DNA from: Kocuria sp.
GTDB taxonomy: Bacteria; Actinomycetota; Actinomycetes; Actinomycetales; Micrococcaceae
Length of the DNA: 64,000 nucleotides
Reading direction: 5' to 3'
Assembly: GCF_030538595.1 (NCBI RefSeq)
Contig: NZ_JAUNTS010000013.1
Location: 46,613 to 110,612, forward strand
Shown: positions 38,816 to 48,795 of the stretch, one piece after another
How positions within the stretch are numbered: the stretch's first letter is position 1
Layout: every line of letters begins with the position of its first letter
Position numbers and translations under genes: made by a program
The notes under the pieces: model-generated
Databases searched by the model: none
The model's input: only the letters and a program-made list of their open reading frames with translations
What the model was told of the DNA's origin: nothing

Positions 38816-39760
38816 ATGACTTTAAGAATGGCGCTGGGTGCCATGCATCTGGGGACAAAGATTGGCTACGCAGACTCTTGCGGTATCCTCGATGCCTACG
38901 TTGAAGCGGGTGGAGTTTGGATCGACACAGCCAATTGTTACGCATTTTGGGCTTCAGCCAGTGGGTACGGAGGGCAGAGTGAAACCCTGCTTGGTGATTG
39001 GATCGCCTCACGCAACGCTCATGAGCATGTAAGGCTGAGCACCAAGGTTGGGGCCGAGCCATGCACCCCAGGGGGTTTCCCTCAAGATGTTGAGGGGTTG
39101 GGTCAGCGCGTTGTGCAGGCCGCCGTTCACCAGAGCCTTAATCGACTGCGAGTGGAAAAGATCGACCTTTTCTGGGCGCATATGGAGGACAGGTCTCAGA
39201 GCATTAGTCAGGTGACCTCAACGTTCGGAGAGCTAGTCACGCGGGGTCTGGTGAGTGAAATCGGTCTCTCGAACCATCCGGCGTGGTACGCGGCGATCGC
39301 CAACACGTATGCAAAACAATCCTCGACCCCTGAGTTCACGGCCTTGCAGCTGCGTGAGTCTTACCTCCACCCGCGGCCTGACATCCCGGTTGAAGGAGAA
39401 GATCATCCCAACGGGATGATGACCGCTGAGTCTCGTGACTACGCTGCCCGTGCTGGGATTTCCCTGTGGGCCTACACTCCCTTGCTGAACGGTTTGTATG
39501 AGCATCCAGAGCGGCCGCTGCCTGCAGCTTATGAGCACCCGGGTTCCCATATCAGGCTGGCCAGAATCCATCGCTGGGCGAGTGGACTGGGCATCAAGCC
39601 AAGCCAGGTCGTGCTGGCTTGGCTCACAAATACATTGCCTCAGATCATGCCTGTCGTAGGTTGTAGCACGCCAGCCCAAGTCCGTGAAGCAATCGAGGCG
39701 ACGTCGATGACTCTTCCCACTGAGGTGCTGAATGACCTCAATGCCTTAGATCAAGCATGA
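38816..39760 (+). CDS. Aldo/keto reductase
   Basis: A 314-aa TIM-barrel oxidoreductase. The N-terminus MTLRMALGAMHLGTKIGYADS leads to WIDTANCYAFWA (family D-x-A-x-x-Y with the catalytic Tyr), LSTKVGAEP (Lys), KIDLFWAHMED (His) and GLSNHPAW, then a C-terminal NADPH region with PSQVVLAWLTNTLPQIMPVVGCSTPAQV. ATG 38816 has AGAGGGG upstream. Likely acts on a sugar-derived carbonyl, by association with the LacI-type gene. Confidence 0.88.
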   Translation: MTLRMALGAMHLGTKIGYADSCGILDAYVEAGGVWIDTANCYAFWASASGYGGQSETLLGDWIASRNAHEHVRLSTKVGAEPCTPGGFPQDVEGLGQRVVQAAVHQSLNRLRVEKIDLFWAHMEDRSQSISQVTSTFGELVTRGLVSEIGLSNHPAWYAAIANTYAKQSSTPEFTALQLRESYLHPRPDIPVEGEDHPNGMMTAESRDYAARAGISLWAYTPLLNGLYEHPERPLPAAYEHPGSHIRLARIHRWASGLGIKPSQVVLAWLTNTLPQIMPVVGCSTPAQVREAIEATSMTLPTEVLNDLNALDQA

Positions 39761-39900
39761 GGGGTTCCTGCACCTTGGCATGTGTTAAATAATTTCATAA
39801 GATTAGATTCAACATCTTATTTTCAATTATGAAAATCAAGTTTGATCAGAAATTCTGAGATATTCTTAATAGGAATAGTTTTGCGGATTTTTCGTAATTC
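39761..39900. other. AT-rich junction
   Basis: A strikingly AT-rich stretch (runs such as TAAATAATTTCATAAGATTAG) between the reductase stop and the C-terminal end of the hydrolase gene, which it enters from 39866. It holds no gene of its own. Its composition marks the edge of the LacI/reductase segment, which may have been acquired. Confidence 0.5.
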
Positions 39901-40792
39901 TCTGGACTATGTTCATGAGGTCAGACAATCCTGGTTCTTCCAGTGGGAAGTGTCCGCAGTTGCGCAGCACGGTCACCTGGGTGGGGCCGGGCAGCTGGTT
40001 CAGCGTGGCCTGGCTCAATGCAATGGGTGTCCAGTCGTCGTTCTGCGGATGTACCAGGTGTACGCGGACTGGATTGCTCCGGGCTGCGGCGTGCTTGTAC
40101 TGAAGGTAGGAGGCCAGAAATGCCATGGGGACCCATGCCCCACCACCGCGTGAATCCCGAGCGCACAGCTTGCCCAGGTCAGGATTCCGACCCATTGCTG
40201 ACAGCTTGGCGGTCCAGGAAATCTTGATCGGTATCCGAGCCACGGGCCCCCGAACCAACGGCAGAAATGTCATGAAGGGGAGTGCTGCGCGGCCAAACCG
40301 TGTCATGCAGGCGCGCGCCGCGCTGGTTGATGGATCAAGTAAACACGTGGCCACCACAGCGGAGACATTGCCTGCCCGGGCTGCCGCCTCCACCGCCAGT
40401 AAGCCACCGATACTGCCTCCCAGAAGCGCAACTGGGCGACCGTCGTCGGTGGAGACCAGGAAGTCGCGCAGCAACTCCACCCACTGTTCGTAGCGGACTG
40501 TGCTCCGTTGGCTCACCTGAGTTTTTCCGTACAGCGGTAGATCGAGTGCGGTGATGTCCACGTCCTCGGATGCCACCAAGGAGGCCAAGGGCCACAGGGC
40601 CTCCGCATGGGCACCCGCGCCGTGGACCACCACCAATCGAACAGGAGCATCTGGTTTTCCAGCGCGCAGAAGGTGTACTTCTGAGCCACGCCAGGGCCAC
40701 CAGTCGTGGTCAGGGACCACCACCTTGGCCCGCTGGCGAGCGGGTAGGAACGCCGCATAGTCAGTGAGAGATACTTGATCGGTTCGGGGCAT
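39866..40792 (-). CDS. Alpha/beta hydrolase
   Basis: A 308-aa protein. LVVVHGAGAHAEALWPLASLV is the oxyanion-hole region, VALLGGSIGGLLAVEAAARAG the nucleophile elbow with Ser, VHPQNDDWTPIALSQ the acid and LRNCGHFPLEEPG the catalytic His. The substrate is unknown. The last 20 residues (LMNIVQRITKNPQNYSY) are AT-rich and unlike the rest, suggesting that the 3' end was replaced at the AT-rich junction. Confidence 0.82.
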   Translation of the reverse strand: MPRTDQVSLTDYAAFLPARQRAKVVVPDHDWWPWRGSEVHLLRAGKPDAPVRLVVVHGAGAHAEALWPLASLVASEDVDITALDLPLYGKTQVSQRSTVRYEQWVELLRDFLVSTDDGRPVALLGGSIGGLLAVEAAARAGNVSAVVATCLLDPSTSAARACMTRFGRAALPFMTFLPLVRGPVARIPIKISWTAKLSAMGRNPDLGKLCARDSRGGGAWVPMAFLASYLQYKHAAARSNPVRVHLVHPQNDDWTPIALSQATLNQLPGPTQVTVLRNCGHFPLEEPGLSDLMNIVQRITKNPQNYSY

Positions 40793-40815
40793 GGCCACTC
40801 TTTACACGCTCATGG

Positions 40816-41625
40816 TCAGGCAGATGAATCCAGCGGCTTCAGATAGGCCATCTGAGCTTCAATCGAGCGCACGGCCGCGTGACGCGCACCCCATGGGACA
40901 TCCGGATAGATGTGGTCCGTGAGCGTTTCAGGATCAGACCCCACAGTGGCCAAAGCGGCTCTGACTTCCTCGACTCTGGCCAGGCGGTGCTCGCGCAGTT
41001 CCCGGACGGTCAAAGCCAGATCGGTCACAACCTGCCCGTGGCCGGGCAGCCCCACAGCTTGTCCTGGACCGGTGGCCAGTGCGTCCAGCCTGTCCAGGGT
41101 GGCCAAGTAGTCAGCCAGGGTGCCGTCGGGGTGATCAATCATGGTGGTGCCCCGGCCCAGTACGGTGTCGCCGGTGAGGACGAAGGTGCGCGGGGCGCCG
41201 TCGTCGGAAATTTGTGTAACTACAAAACTCAGCGAATCCGAGGTGTGGCCCGGGGTATGCATCACCTGAATCTGCAAACCACCGGCGTGCAGGACCTCTC
41301 CGCCGTGCAGCGGCTGGGCCTCCCGGCAGTGTTCGAGCAGGAAAGCCCGCACGGGTGCGCCGGTGCGCTCATGCAAGGTATCAACAGCATGGGTGTGGTC
41401 CCCGTGGCGGTGCGTGACCAGCACCAGATCAATGGCGCCAAGTTCAACCAGACGGTCCACGTGCTCAGCCAGGTCAGGCCCGGGGTCAACGACGACGGCG
41501 CCGGACGCCTGGCCCTTCTTCAGTGCGGCCTGCAGAATCCACGTGTTGGTACCCTCCAAGGTCATGGGGCTGGGGTTCTCCGCCCGGATCACGGAGATGG
41601 AGTCCGTGACAAACTCCCTGCTCAT
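40816..41625 (-). CDS. MBL-fold metallo-hydrolase
   Basis: A 269-aa protein with MTLEGTNTWIL, VLVTHRHGDHTHAVDTL (the H-x-H-x-D-H zinc motif), VMHTPGHTSDSLSF (third His), FVLTGDTVLGRGTTMIDHPDG (bridging Asp) and a C-terminal helical part VWGARHAAVRSIEAQMAYLKPL. It resembles the LACTB2-like hydrolases with a winged C-terminal domain. Overlaps the SRPBCC gene by ATGA. Confidence 0.88.
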   Translation of the reverse strand: MSREFVTDSISVIRAENPSPMTLEGTNTWILQAALKKGQASGAVVVDPGPDLAEHVDRLVELGAIDLVLVTHRHGDHTHAVDTLHERTGAPVRAFLLEHCREAQPLHGGEVLHAGGLQIQVMHTPGHTSDSLSFVVTQISDDGAPRTFVLTGDTVLGRGTTMIDHPDGTLADYLATLDRLDALATGPGQAVGLPGHGQVVTDLALTVRELREHRLARVEEVRAALATVGSDPETLTDHIYPDVPWGARHAAVRSIEAQMAYLKPLDSSA

Positions 41626-42122
41626 GGCGTATCTGCCAAATAAACTGCAAGTCGATCCAGGGAACTGGACCAGGCTGCACGGGCGTGGTCGTGCACTTCG
41701 GCAGGTAGCGGCCCCTGGGTGAGGGTCAAACGGGTGGTGTGCGGGGCGTCGTCGTCAGATGCGGAGGCCACGGGCTCCAACTGGCAGCGCAGCACCACCA
41801 CGTGCTCACTGGGTTGACCCAGGTGATCGGGGATGAACTCGTGAATCTCCAGCAACCGGCCGGGAACCACAGCCGCGTGGCGCCCGTGAATGGGCGCCGT
41901 TTGTGAGCTGTCCGCCTCCAGCATCATCTGGAAGGACCGTGGACCACCTTCAACGGGAGTGACTTCCACGGAATCGGGGTCCACGGACCAACCTTCCGGG
42001 CCGTACCAACTAGGCAGCGCCTCAGCATCCGTGAGAGCAGCGAACACCCGCTCCGTGGGGAAGGGCAGCTCCCGGGTCAGGGTCCAGGTTTGATCGGCCG
42101 GTACTGGGTCAAGTGCAGACAT
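41622..42122 (-). CDS. SRPBCC (AHSA1-like) domain protein
   Basis: A 166-aa protein. TLTRELPFPTERVFAALTDAEALPSWYGPEGWSVDPDSVEVTPVEGG is the N-terminal signature of activator of Hsp90 ATPase-like (AHSA1/SRPBCC) lipid- or ligand-binding folds; FQMML, VVPGRLLEIHEF and LTQGPLPAEVHDHARAAWSSSLDRLAVYL complete it. The ligand is unknown. Coupled to the MBL-fold gene. Confidence 0.85.
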   Translation of the reverse strand: MSALDPVPADQTWTLTRELPFPTERVFAALTDAEALPSWYGPEGWSVDPDSVEVTPVEGGPRSFQMMLEADSSQTAPIHGRHAAVVPGRLLEIHEFIPDHLGQPSEHVVVLRCQLEPVASASDDDAPHTTRLTLTQGPLPAEVHDHARAAWSSSLDRLAVYLADTP

Positions 42123-42131
42123 GATTCGAGC

Positions 42132-43945
<1,814 letters not shown>

Positions 43946-44169
43946 AGTTGTTTTCTACCTCATCGACTGTGCGCGTGGGCAGCTTCTCCTTGCGGGTTCA
44001 GCGGTCAGCGCAGGACGACGACGGCGTTCACCTGCGAGCCGCAGCATCCTCCTGCGCGCTGGGGCAACCCAAGGTAAGAGGCTGGCTGGGTGGGATCAAT
44101 CGTGTTACTTGAGCGTACCTCCAGGCCAGCTGTACCCTGCTCGCAAAAGAACCTAGTGAGGAGGCCACT
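43946..44169. other. Intergenic region at the start of the ESX-like locus
   Basis: A 224-bp divergent gap between the Nudix-like gene and the ESX-like small protein. It must contain the promoter of the accessory locus. A ribosome site GTGAGGAGG precedes ATG 44170. No other gene or clear promoter box was found. Confidence 0.45.
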
Positions 44170-44514
44170 ATGTCAACTCGGTATAACGTCAATCCGGGCG
44201 GTTGCGAGAATACTTTCATGACCGTCGACGCTGACAGACAAGAGGCACAAGAGGGCTTGGACCGAGTTGCCCACGCTCTCGATGAAATTCAGACCACGTT
44301 GCAGAGCGAAAAACTCCGAGACGCCGTTAGCACGTTACAAGAAGAGGCCCTAATCCCTGAACTAAAGGGCATCCTTAATCGTATCAGCAGCGCAGTTTTC
44401 TACGGTGGTGAAGCTGTGCGGTTTGTTCGCGAAGGTGATGATGAAATGGCTGGGCGTAGCGAACTTAACGCAGGTGTTGTAATCCCAGTCGATATGCCTG
44501 GGAGGCTTGACTAA
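44170..44514 (+). CDS. ESX-like small secreted partner (DUF6507-like)
   Basis: A 114-aa helical protein, MSTRYNVNPGGCENTFMTVDAD followed by two helices broken near residue 60 and a flexible end. The N-terminal Y-N-V-N-P-G-G start and helical-hairpin layout are those of WXG100-like/DUF6507 proteins encoded directly before larger ESX (type VII) effectors. The canonical W-x-G turn is not obvious. TAATG overlap with the next gene indicates coupled translation and probable heterodimer formation. Confidence 0.6.
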   Translation: MSTRYNVNPGGCENTFMTVDADRQEAQEGLDRVAHALDEIQTTLQSEKLRDAVSTLQEEALIPELKGILNRISSAVFYGGEAVRFVREGDDEMAGRSELNAGVVIPVDMPGRLD

Positions 44515-45866
44515 TGGTACAGATCAGCACTGATAAGTTAATGATATGGGAAGATCCGAACGCCTTTGAGACCTTGATTATGGACCTTGATAGAGGCGGC
44601 CGAATCTTCGATACAAAAGTATGGGATGCTACTGACGCTTGGGATAATCTGAAATTCTATTACGAAGGTGAATCTGATGAATATCTGCACACCGCTCTGA
44701 ATAAGCCGCGGGACTCTCTCGAGCCCATTGCCGACCTGGTGGGAAATGTTGTGGGTGCACTTTACGATTTCGGCGCAGAATTACGGACCTTGCGCAGAGA
44801 GCGCGACGAATACGAGACGGAAGTAGCATCGTTCAACCGGAGCTACGCTGACCAGGAAGTCGAAGACCTGGATAGTGAGGGGTGGCGTAAATGGGGTGAC
44901 CTCGTTGGGAAGGACTCAATCCTCCAGAAACGGTATGAAGACCTTGTTGACAACACGATCTCGTCTATGCGGATAAAACAGGGAATCTGGGGTGATTTCA
45001 GTGAGGCTGTGACCGGAAAAATCTATGACGTGGGTTTTCAGATGGGAACGGGTATTGAAATAAATAGAGAAACTACTGAGACACGCCGAGTCACAGAAAA
45101 GAACTTTGGGCCGATGGGGCAAGAATCAGGCCCTGATGTCAAGATTCAAAACCGTGAAACCTTCATAGATTCCAAGCATAAATTTAGCTTTCCACGCAAT
45201 CCTTTTATCCCAGATTTTATAGACAACCTGATGATGGGCGTAGCTGGTGGGGTTGCCGTCAAAAACTCTGGTGCGAGCGTACCTCGGCATGGCATCGGTA
45301 AGAGTCCAAAAATCGAGACCTCGCAGCGTAGCAACCATTCACGTAGCCCGCGTGTTACTGAGTCTATCACGCGCACGCGTACCGTTGAAAAGTCGAAGAT
45401 GACTTCGGCTGTCAATAAAGGAAGCACGCTGGCAGCTGCAGCCCAGACGGGTTGGTCCTTTGCGGAGAAGTATGCCGCAGAGAAGAGTAGTAATGTGGAG
45501 GAGGTGATCCTCAATAACCCTGATGCCTCAGTTGAGGAAATAGAACGGGAATCATCACGGCGCGCTACTGCCAACGCTGCGACACAAACAGTGGTTGATT
45601 TAGGAAGCTCGGGTGCCTTTGGGTTAGCTGGCGCCATGATATTCGGGGGGTCGACGGGTGGTGCCGGTGCTGTTGTGGGAGGGGCATCCGGGTCGTTTGT
45701 TGGCTCCGTCTTAGCGAGCAACGCAAAATTTTTGCCAGACCAGGATGGTGATGGGCGGCGAGAGAGCATTTCAGAATTCACCGGAGATGTTGTTGAAGAT
45801 ATATTGTACGCTCCACGGTCTCCTCTAGACGTGAAAGCAAAAGAAATGGGTTTTCAAGGGCGATAA
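44514..45866 (+). CDS. Type VII-secreted effector with glycine-zipper C-terminus
   Basis: A 450-aa protein. Residues 1-130 are helical with heptad Leu/charged repeats (LRTLRRERDEYETEVASF), like the ESX-type targeting domain of LXG/WXG effectors. Residues about 130-330 are polar and contain the repeated Ser/Thr/Arg segment. Residues about 365-405 are SGAFGLAGAMIFGGSTGGAGAVVGGASGSFVGSVL, a Gly-x3-Gly zipper typical of membrane-inserting, pore-forming toxins. It ends with a short acidic/charged tail. No enzymatic toxin motif was seen. The membrane immunity candidate follows 85 bp later. Confidence 0.6.
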   Translation: MVQISTDKLMIWEDPNAFETLIMDLDRGGRIFDTKVWDATDAWDNLKFYYEGESDEYLHTALNKPRDSLEPIADLVGNVVGALYDFGAELRTLRRERDEYETEVASFNRSYADQEVEDLDSEGWRKWGDLVGKDSILQKRYEDLVDNTISSMRIKQGIWGDFSEAVTGKIYDVGFQMGTGIEINRETTETRRVTEKNFGPMGQESGPDVKIQNRETFIDSKHKFSFPRNPFIPDFIDNLMMGVAGGVAVKNSGASVPRHGIGKSPKIETSQRSNHSRSPRVTESITRTRTVEKSKMTSAVNKGSTLAAAAQTGWSFAEKYAAEKSSNVEEVILNNPDASVEEIERESSRRATANAATQTVVDLGSSGAFGLAGAMIFGGSTGGAGAVVGGASGSFVGSVLASNAKFLPDQDGDGRRESISEFTGDVVEDILYAPRSPLDVKAKEMGFQGR

Positions 45867-45951
45867 ATATGAACTACACGGCAATTGCCGCATTTTAAAT
45901 TTTGGTTCAAGCAAAATTTAATATTTGATCTTACCTGGGGGCTGACTGACT

Positions 45952-46455
45952 GTGAATAAAATATTTGTGGCGCGCATAGAGTTGTGGCGGCTAGTATTGA
46001 TATTAACGTTTTTTCCGGTAACAATAACACTCGCTGTAGCGTGCGTTTTCATTTTTGGAATATCTGATGATATTAGCCGAAGAGGTGCTATGGCTATAGT
46101 GGGGTTACCGTTTGCTGCGTTCTTTCTAATTCCTTATCTGGCTCAAGCTTTCATGAATCTGGTGACTGTGCAGCACGTGGAGATTACGTCAAGCCGGATT
46201 GGCACGTCACTGTGGTGGGTGACCTGGGACGAGGTGGAGGACATTGAGATCACTGGCGGTAGGAATATCTGGTTGATTGTTTCGCCCGAGGTTGCTGAGC
46301 GTGAACGACGTGGTAATAGGTGGAACTCGGGGCGACCTTGGGGTGCGGGCGGTCTCCTGGGGGTTCAGAACCGCATAGGTTTCCCTGCCTACCTTGCGAA
46401 TCGTAAGGAAACCATTCAGCGGTTGGAGCAAGGGCTCGGGCGCCCCATACATTAG
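45952..46455 (+). CDS. Candidate immunity membrane protein, copy 1
   Basis: A 167-aa protein from GTG 45952. Two transmembrane segments (VLILTFFPVTITLAVACVFIF and IVGLPFAAFFLIPYLAQAF) are followed by a PH-like/DUF beta-rich domain (VQHVEITSSRIGTSLWWVTWDEVEDIEITGGRNIWLIVSPEVAERERR). Its C-terminal half is identical over 179 bp to copy 2 at 46883-47392, while the membrane part differs. Placement directly after the effector suggests an immunity protein. The exact activity is unknown. Confidence 0.6.
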   Translation: MNKIFVARIELWRLVLILTFFPVTITLAVACVFIFGISDDISRRGAMAIVGLPFAAFFLIPYLAQAFMNLVTVQHVEITSSRIGTSLWWVTWDEVEDIEITGGRNIWLIVSPEVAERERRGNRWNSGRPWGAGGLLGVQNRIGFPAYLANRKETIQRLEQGLGRPIH

Positions 46456-46489
46456 CGGTGAGTTTGGTAGTAACCGAGGCTCTTTCGGA

Positions 46490-46583
46490 AACGTGCAACC
46501 ATAAGGAGTGTATGATATAACGCTTGATGACCGACATTGTGCATTCGAATGCGGGGGTATTGTTGTCAGTCTTGGGCTAATTT
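46490..46583 (+). pseudogene. Decayed 5' fragment of the 47448 gene
   Basis: The stretch with TAAGGAGTGTATGATATAACG and then CATTGTGCATTCGAATGCGGG matches the ribosome site and first 25 codons of the gene at 47448 (CAGGAGTGTGTGATATGACG, TTTGAATGCGGGGGCATTGT). The start ATG has become ATA and the frame breaks after about 30 codons at the junction with the next remnant. It is the leftover of a tandem duplication. Confidence 0.7.
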
Positions 46584-46805
46584 CCTAAGAGTGCAAAAAT
46601 CGAGACCGCGCAGCATGGCAACTATTCGCGTAGCCCGCGTGCTACCGAGTCAATGATGCGCACCGTTGAAAAGTCGGAGATGACTTCGGTTGAGGAAATA
46701 GAACGAAAATCATGACGGCGCGCTGTTGTCAATGCTGCGACACAAACAGTGGTTGATTTGGGAAGCTCGGGCGCTTTTGGGTTAGCTGACGATAAATGGA
46801 GATTC
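46584..46805 (+). pseudogene. Decayed fragment of the effector gene
   Basis: Matches the effector at about 45302-45420 and 45525-45635: AAAATCGAGAC, GTAGCCCGCGTG, CACCGTTGAAAAGTCG, GAAATAGAACG and ACAAACAGTGGTTGATTT recur in order, with an internal deletion of about 110 bp and an in-frame TGA. A second junction follows at about 46800, where GATAAAT again resembles the effector's stop region. Not translatable as a protein. Confidence 0.75.
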
Positions 46806-46882
46806 AAATTGACTCTGCCCTGTTGTATCTGCTTACGAAGAGTTTTATTTATCTATAAAACTCTATTGAAGGAGAATATTTC

Positions 46883-47392
46883 TTGAGTGAAGCATTTGTG
46901 GCACGCCTAGAAACTTGGCGACTGGCGGGAGCGTTAATATTCTTCCCGACTCTAATAATTATATTTATAATTGGAGTCTCCTTTTTTGGTATCTCTGAGT
47001 CCAGTAGTAGAAGGTCAGCTATGGGTATAATAGTGGTGCCGATAGGGACGATCATCCTAATTCCGTACTTGGCGCAATGTTTTATGAATTTGACAACTGT
47101 GCAGCACGTGGAGATTACGTCAAGCCGGATTGGCACGTCACTGTGGTGGGTGACCTGGGACGAGGTGGAGGACATTGAGATCACTGGCGGTAGGAATATC
47201 TGGTTGATTGTTTCGCCCGAGGTTGCTGAGCGTGAACGACGTGGTAATAGGTGGAACTCGGGGCGACCTTGGGGCACAGGAGGTCTCCTGGGGGTTCAGA
47301 ACCGCATAGGTTTCCCTGCGCACCTTGCAAATCGTAAGGAAACCATTCAGCGATTGGAGCAAGGGCTCGGACGTTCCATACATCAGCGGTGA
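46883..47392 (+). CDS. Candidate immunity membrane protein, copy 2
   Basis: A 169-aa paralogue of the protein at 45952. TTG 46883 with GAAGGAGAATATTTC upstream is the probable start, LSEAFVARLETWRLAGAL. Layout is the same: two hydrophobic segments (ALIFFPTLIIIFIIGVSFFG and GIIVVPIGTIILIPYLAQCF), then the beta-rich domain identical to copy 1. Its own effector is only a remnant, so it may be an orphan immunity gene kept for protection against relatives. Confidence 0.6.
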   Translation: MSEAFVARLETWRLAGALIFFPTLIIIFIIGVSFFGISESSSRRSAMGIIVVPIGTIILIPYLAQCFMNLTTVQHVEITSSRIGTSLWWVTWDEVEDIEITGGRNIWLIVSPEVAERERRGNRWNSGRPWGTGGLLGVQNRIGFPAHLANRKETIQRLEQGLGRSIHQR

Positions 47393-47447
47393 GTTTGGTA
47401 GTAACGGAGGCTCTTTTGGAAACGTACAACCATCAGGAGTGTGTGAT

Positions 47448-48782
47448 ATGACGCATGACGACCAACATCTTGTATTTGAATGCGGGGGCATTGTGATCAG
47501 TCTTGAGCTAACTTCTGGGGATCAAATGGACTCGTTGGAGCTTGGTGGACGCAGAGTCTTGCTCGTTTCCCGGTCTGATGAGAGTGGTCGGAAGGATAGT
47601 TTTCTCGTATCGCGCGTGGAAGTGAAATCTTCTGGATATTCTAGCTTTTTGAGCTACTTGGAAAATGTTCGAGAAGTGTTAGTGGGGTCATCTTTGCTTC
47701 GGGTGGAGCAAATAACTGATCCCTTCAGTGGTCTGTGTATCGGTGTCATGCATGTCTTTAATGGTGAACCATGTGCGCAATACCGCTGGCTCGTGGAAGT
47801 TGCTGGACATCTTGTGGAGGTTGTGGGCACAACGCAAGGTTTTGATTTGGATGGCATCAGGGGGCATGGGCAGGAAATCATCAAGTCGCTGCACCTAGAC
47901 GCGCCATCTCAGGGATCGTGTGATCACCTTGGTTGGGCGGATTTTGCCGCAGACTGGATGAGTGCCGGTTGTGGCGCGGCGGGCGGGCTCAATGAGCTTG
48001 GACTGGCTGGCCGTGAACCATTTCCAGACCGCGTGATGTGGGTCGAAAGCCAGGTGCGCTCGGACTGGCAGCAGCTTGAGTTCACTCGGCAGGAGTGGGG
48101 CCTGGTGGAAGAGATGAACTCGGACGGGCTTCACGAATTTACCCGCCACATTAATTCAAAAATCTTGAAGCGGCTTGGTGAGCGTGGGGTTTTAGGGGGC
48201 GACAGCGTGCATGAGCCTGTGGCAACGGCGCTGGAAGTTCGAACTAGCACTCCATGGCTGGTAGCTAGTGGTGTAGTCGATGGCCGAAACGTCAAAGTGC
48301 AAGTCTGGCAACTTGCCAGTCAAATCCTCATCGAGTCGTCATGGGATTTCGATGAAGTACCTGCCGATACTGAAGGTGCGCGGACATTGACGTGGGTGGA
48401 TGCCGCATTGGGGCCTGTGATCCTCCCAGAATTTCTGCGGCTCCACGCCGGACTGAGAACTTTTGTTGGTTTCCAGCTCGCCAAAGAAGAATTTGTGCAG
48501 GTGTTCGTTGATACGGCAGACCTTTCTTCCGTCTTGTCTCAGCCCGGAGCAGCAGACATAGGTGACCAGCGCTTGAAACTGTGGGGCGGTGGTCCGGTCG
48601 GAGCCTGGCGGGTTGCAGTTGACGGATTGGAGGGGACGCTTGACTGGATTCAGACCAGAAGGGGCGGCGCGTTCCTTTTGGTGGCCGAGGACGATGCGCG
48701 GTACGAGTTTGAGCCGGTGTCACCTGATGACTTATTGGGCAGACTTTTGCCCTCACTCCGGCGGGGTCGGCCTGGCGGTTGA
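47448..48782 (+). CDS. Unknown 444-aa protein of the ESX-like locus
   Basis: Starts at ATG 47448 after CAGGAG. The N-terminal half (MTHDDQHLVFECGGIVISLEL ... HVFNGEPCAQYRWLVEVAGHLVEVVG) has the alternating strands of DcrB/PsbP-like folds. The C-terminal half (ALEVRTSTPWLVASGVVDGRNVKVQVWQLASQILIESSWDF and ILPEFLRLHAGLRT) recalls EspG-type ESX chaperones. Both likenesses are weak. Its 5' part was copied upstream (46490-46583). It could be a chaperone or regulator of the effector; I do not claim more. Confidence 0.65.
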   Translation: MTHDDQHLVFECGGIVISLELTSGDQMDSLELGGRRVLLVSRSDESGRKDSFLVSRVEVKSSGYSSFLSYLENVREVLVGSSLLRVEQITDPFSGLCIGVMHVFNGEPCAQYRWLVEVAGHLVEVVGTTQGFDLDGIRGHGQEIIKSLHLDAPSQGSCDHLGWADFAADWMSAGCGAAGGLNELGLAGREPFPDRVMWVESQVRSDWQQLEFTRQEWGLVEEMNSDGLHEFTRHINSKILKRLGERGVLGGDSVHEPVATALEVRTSTPWLVASGVVDGRNVKVQVWQLASQILIESSWDFDEVPADTEGARTLTWVDAALGPVILPEFLRLHAGLRTFVGFQLAKEEFVQVFVDTADLSSVLSQPGAADIGDQRLKLWGGGPVGAWRVAVDGLEGTLDWIQTRRGGAFLLVAEDDARYEFEPVSPDDLLGRLLPSLRRGRPGG

Positions 48783-48795
48783 GCAGGACAGTGGT

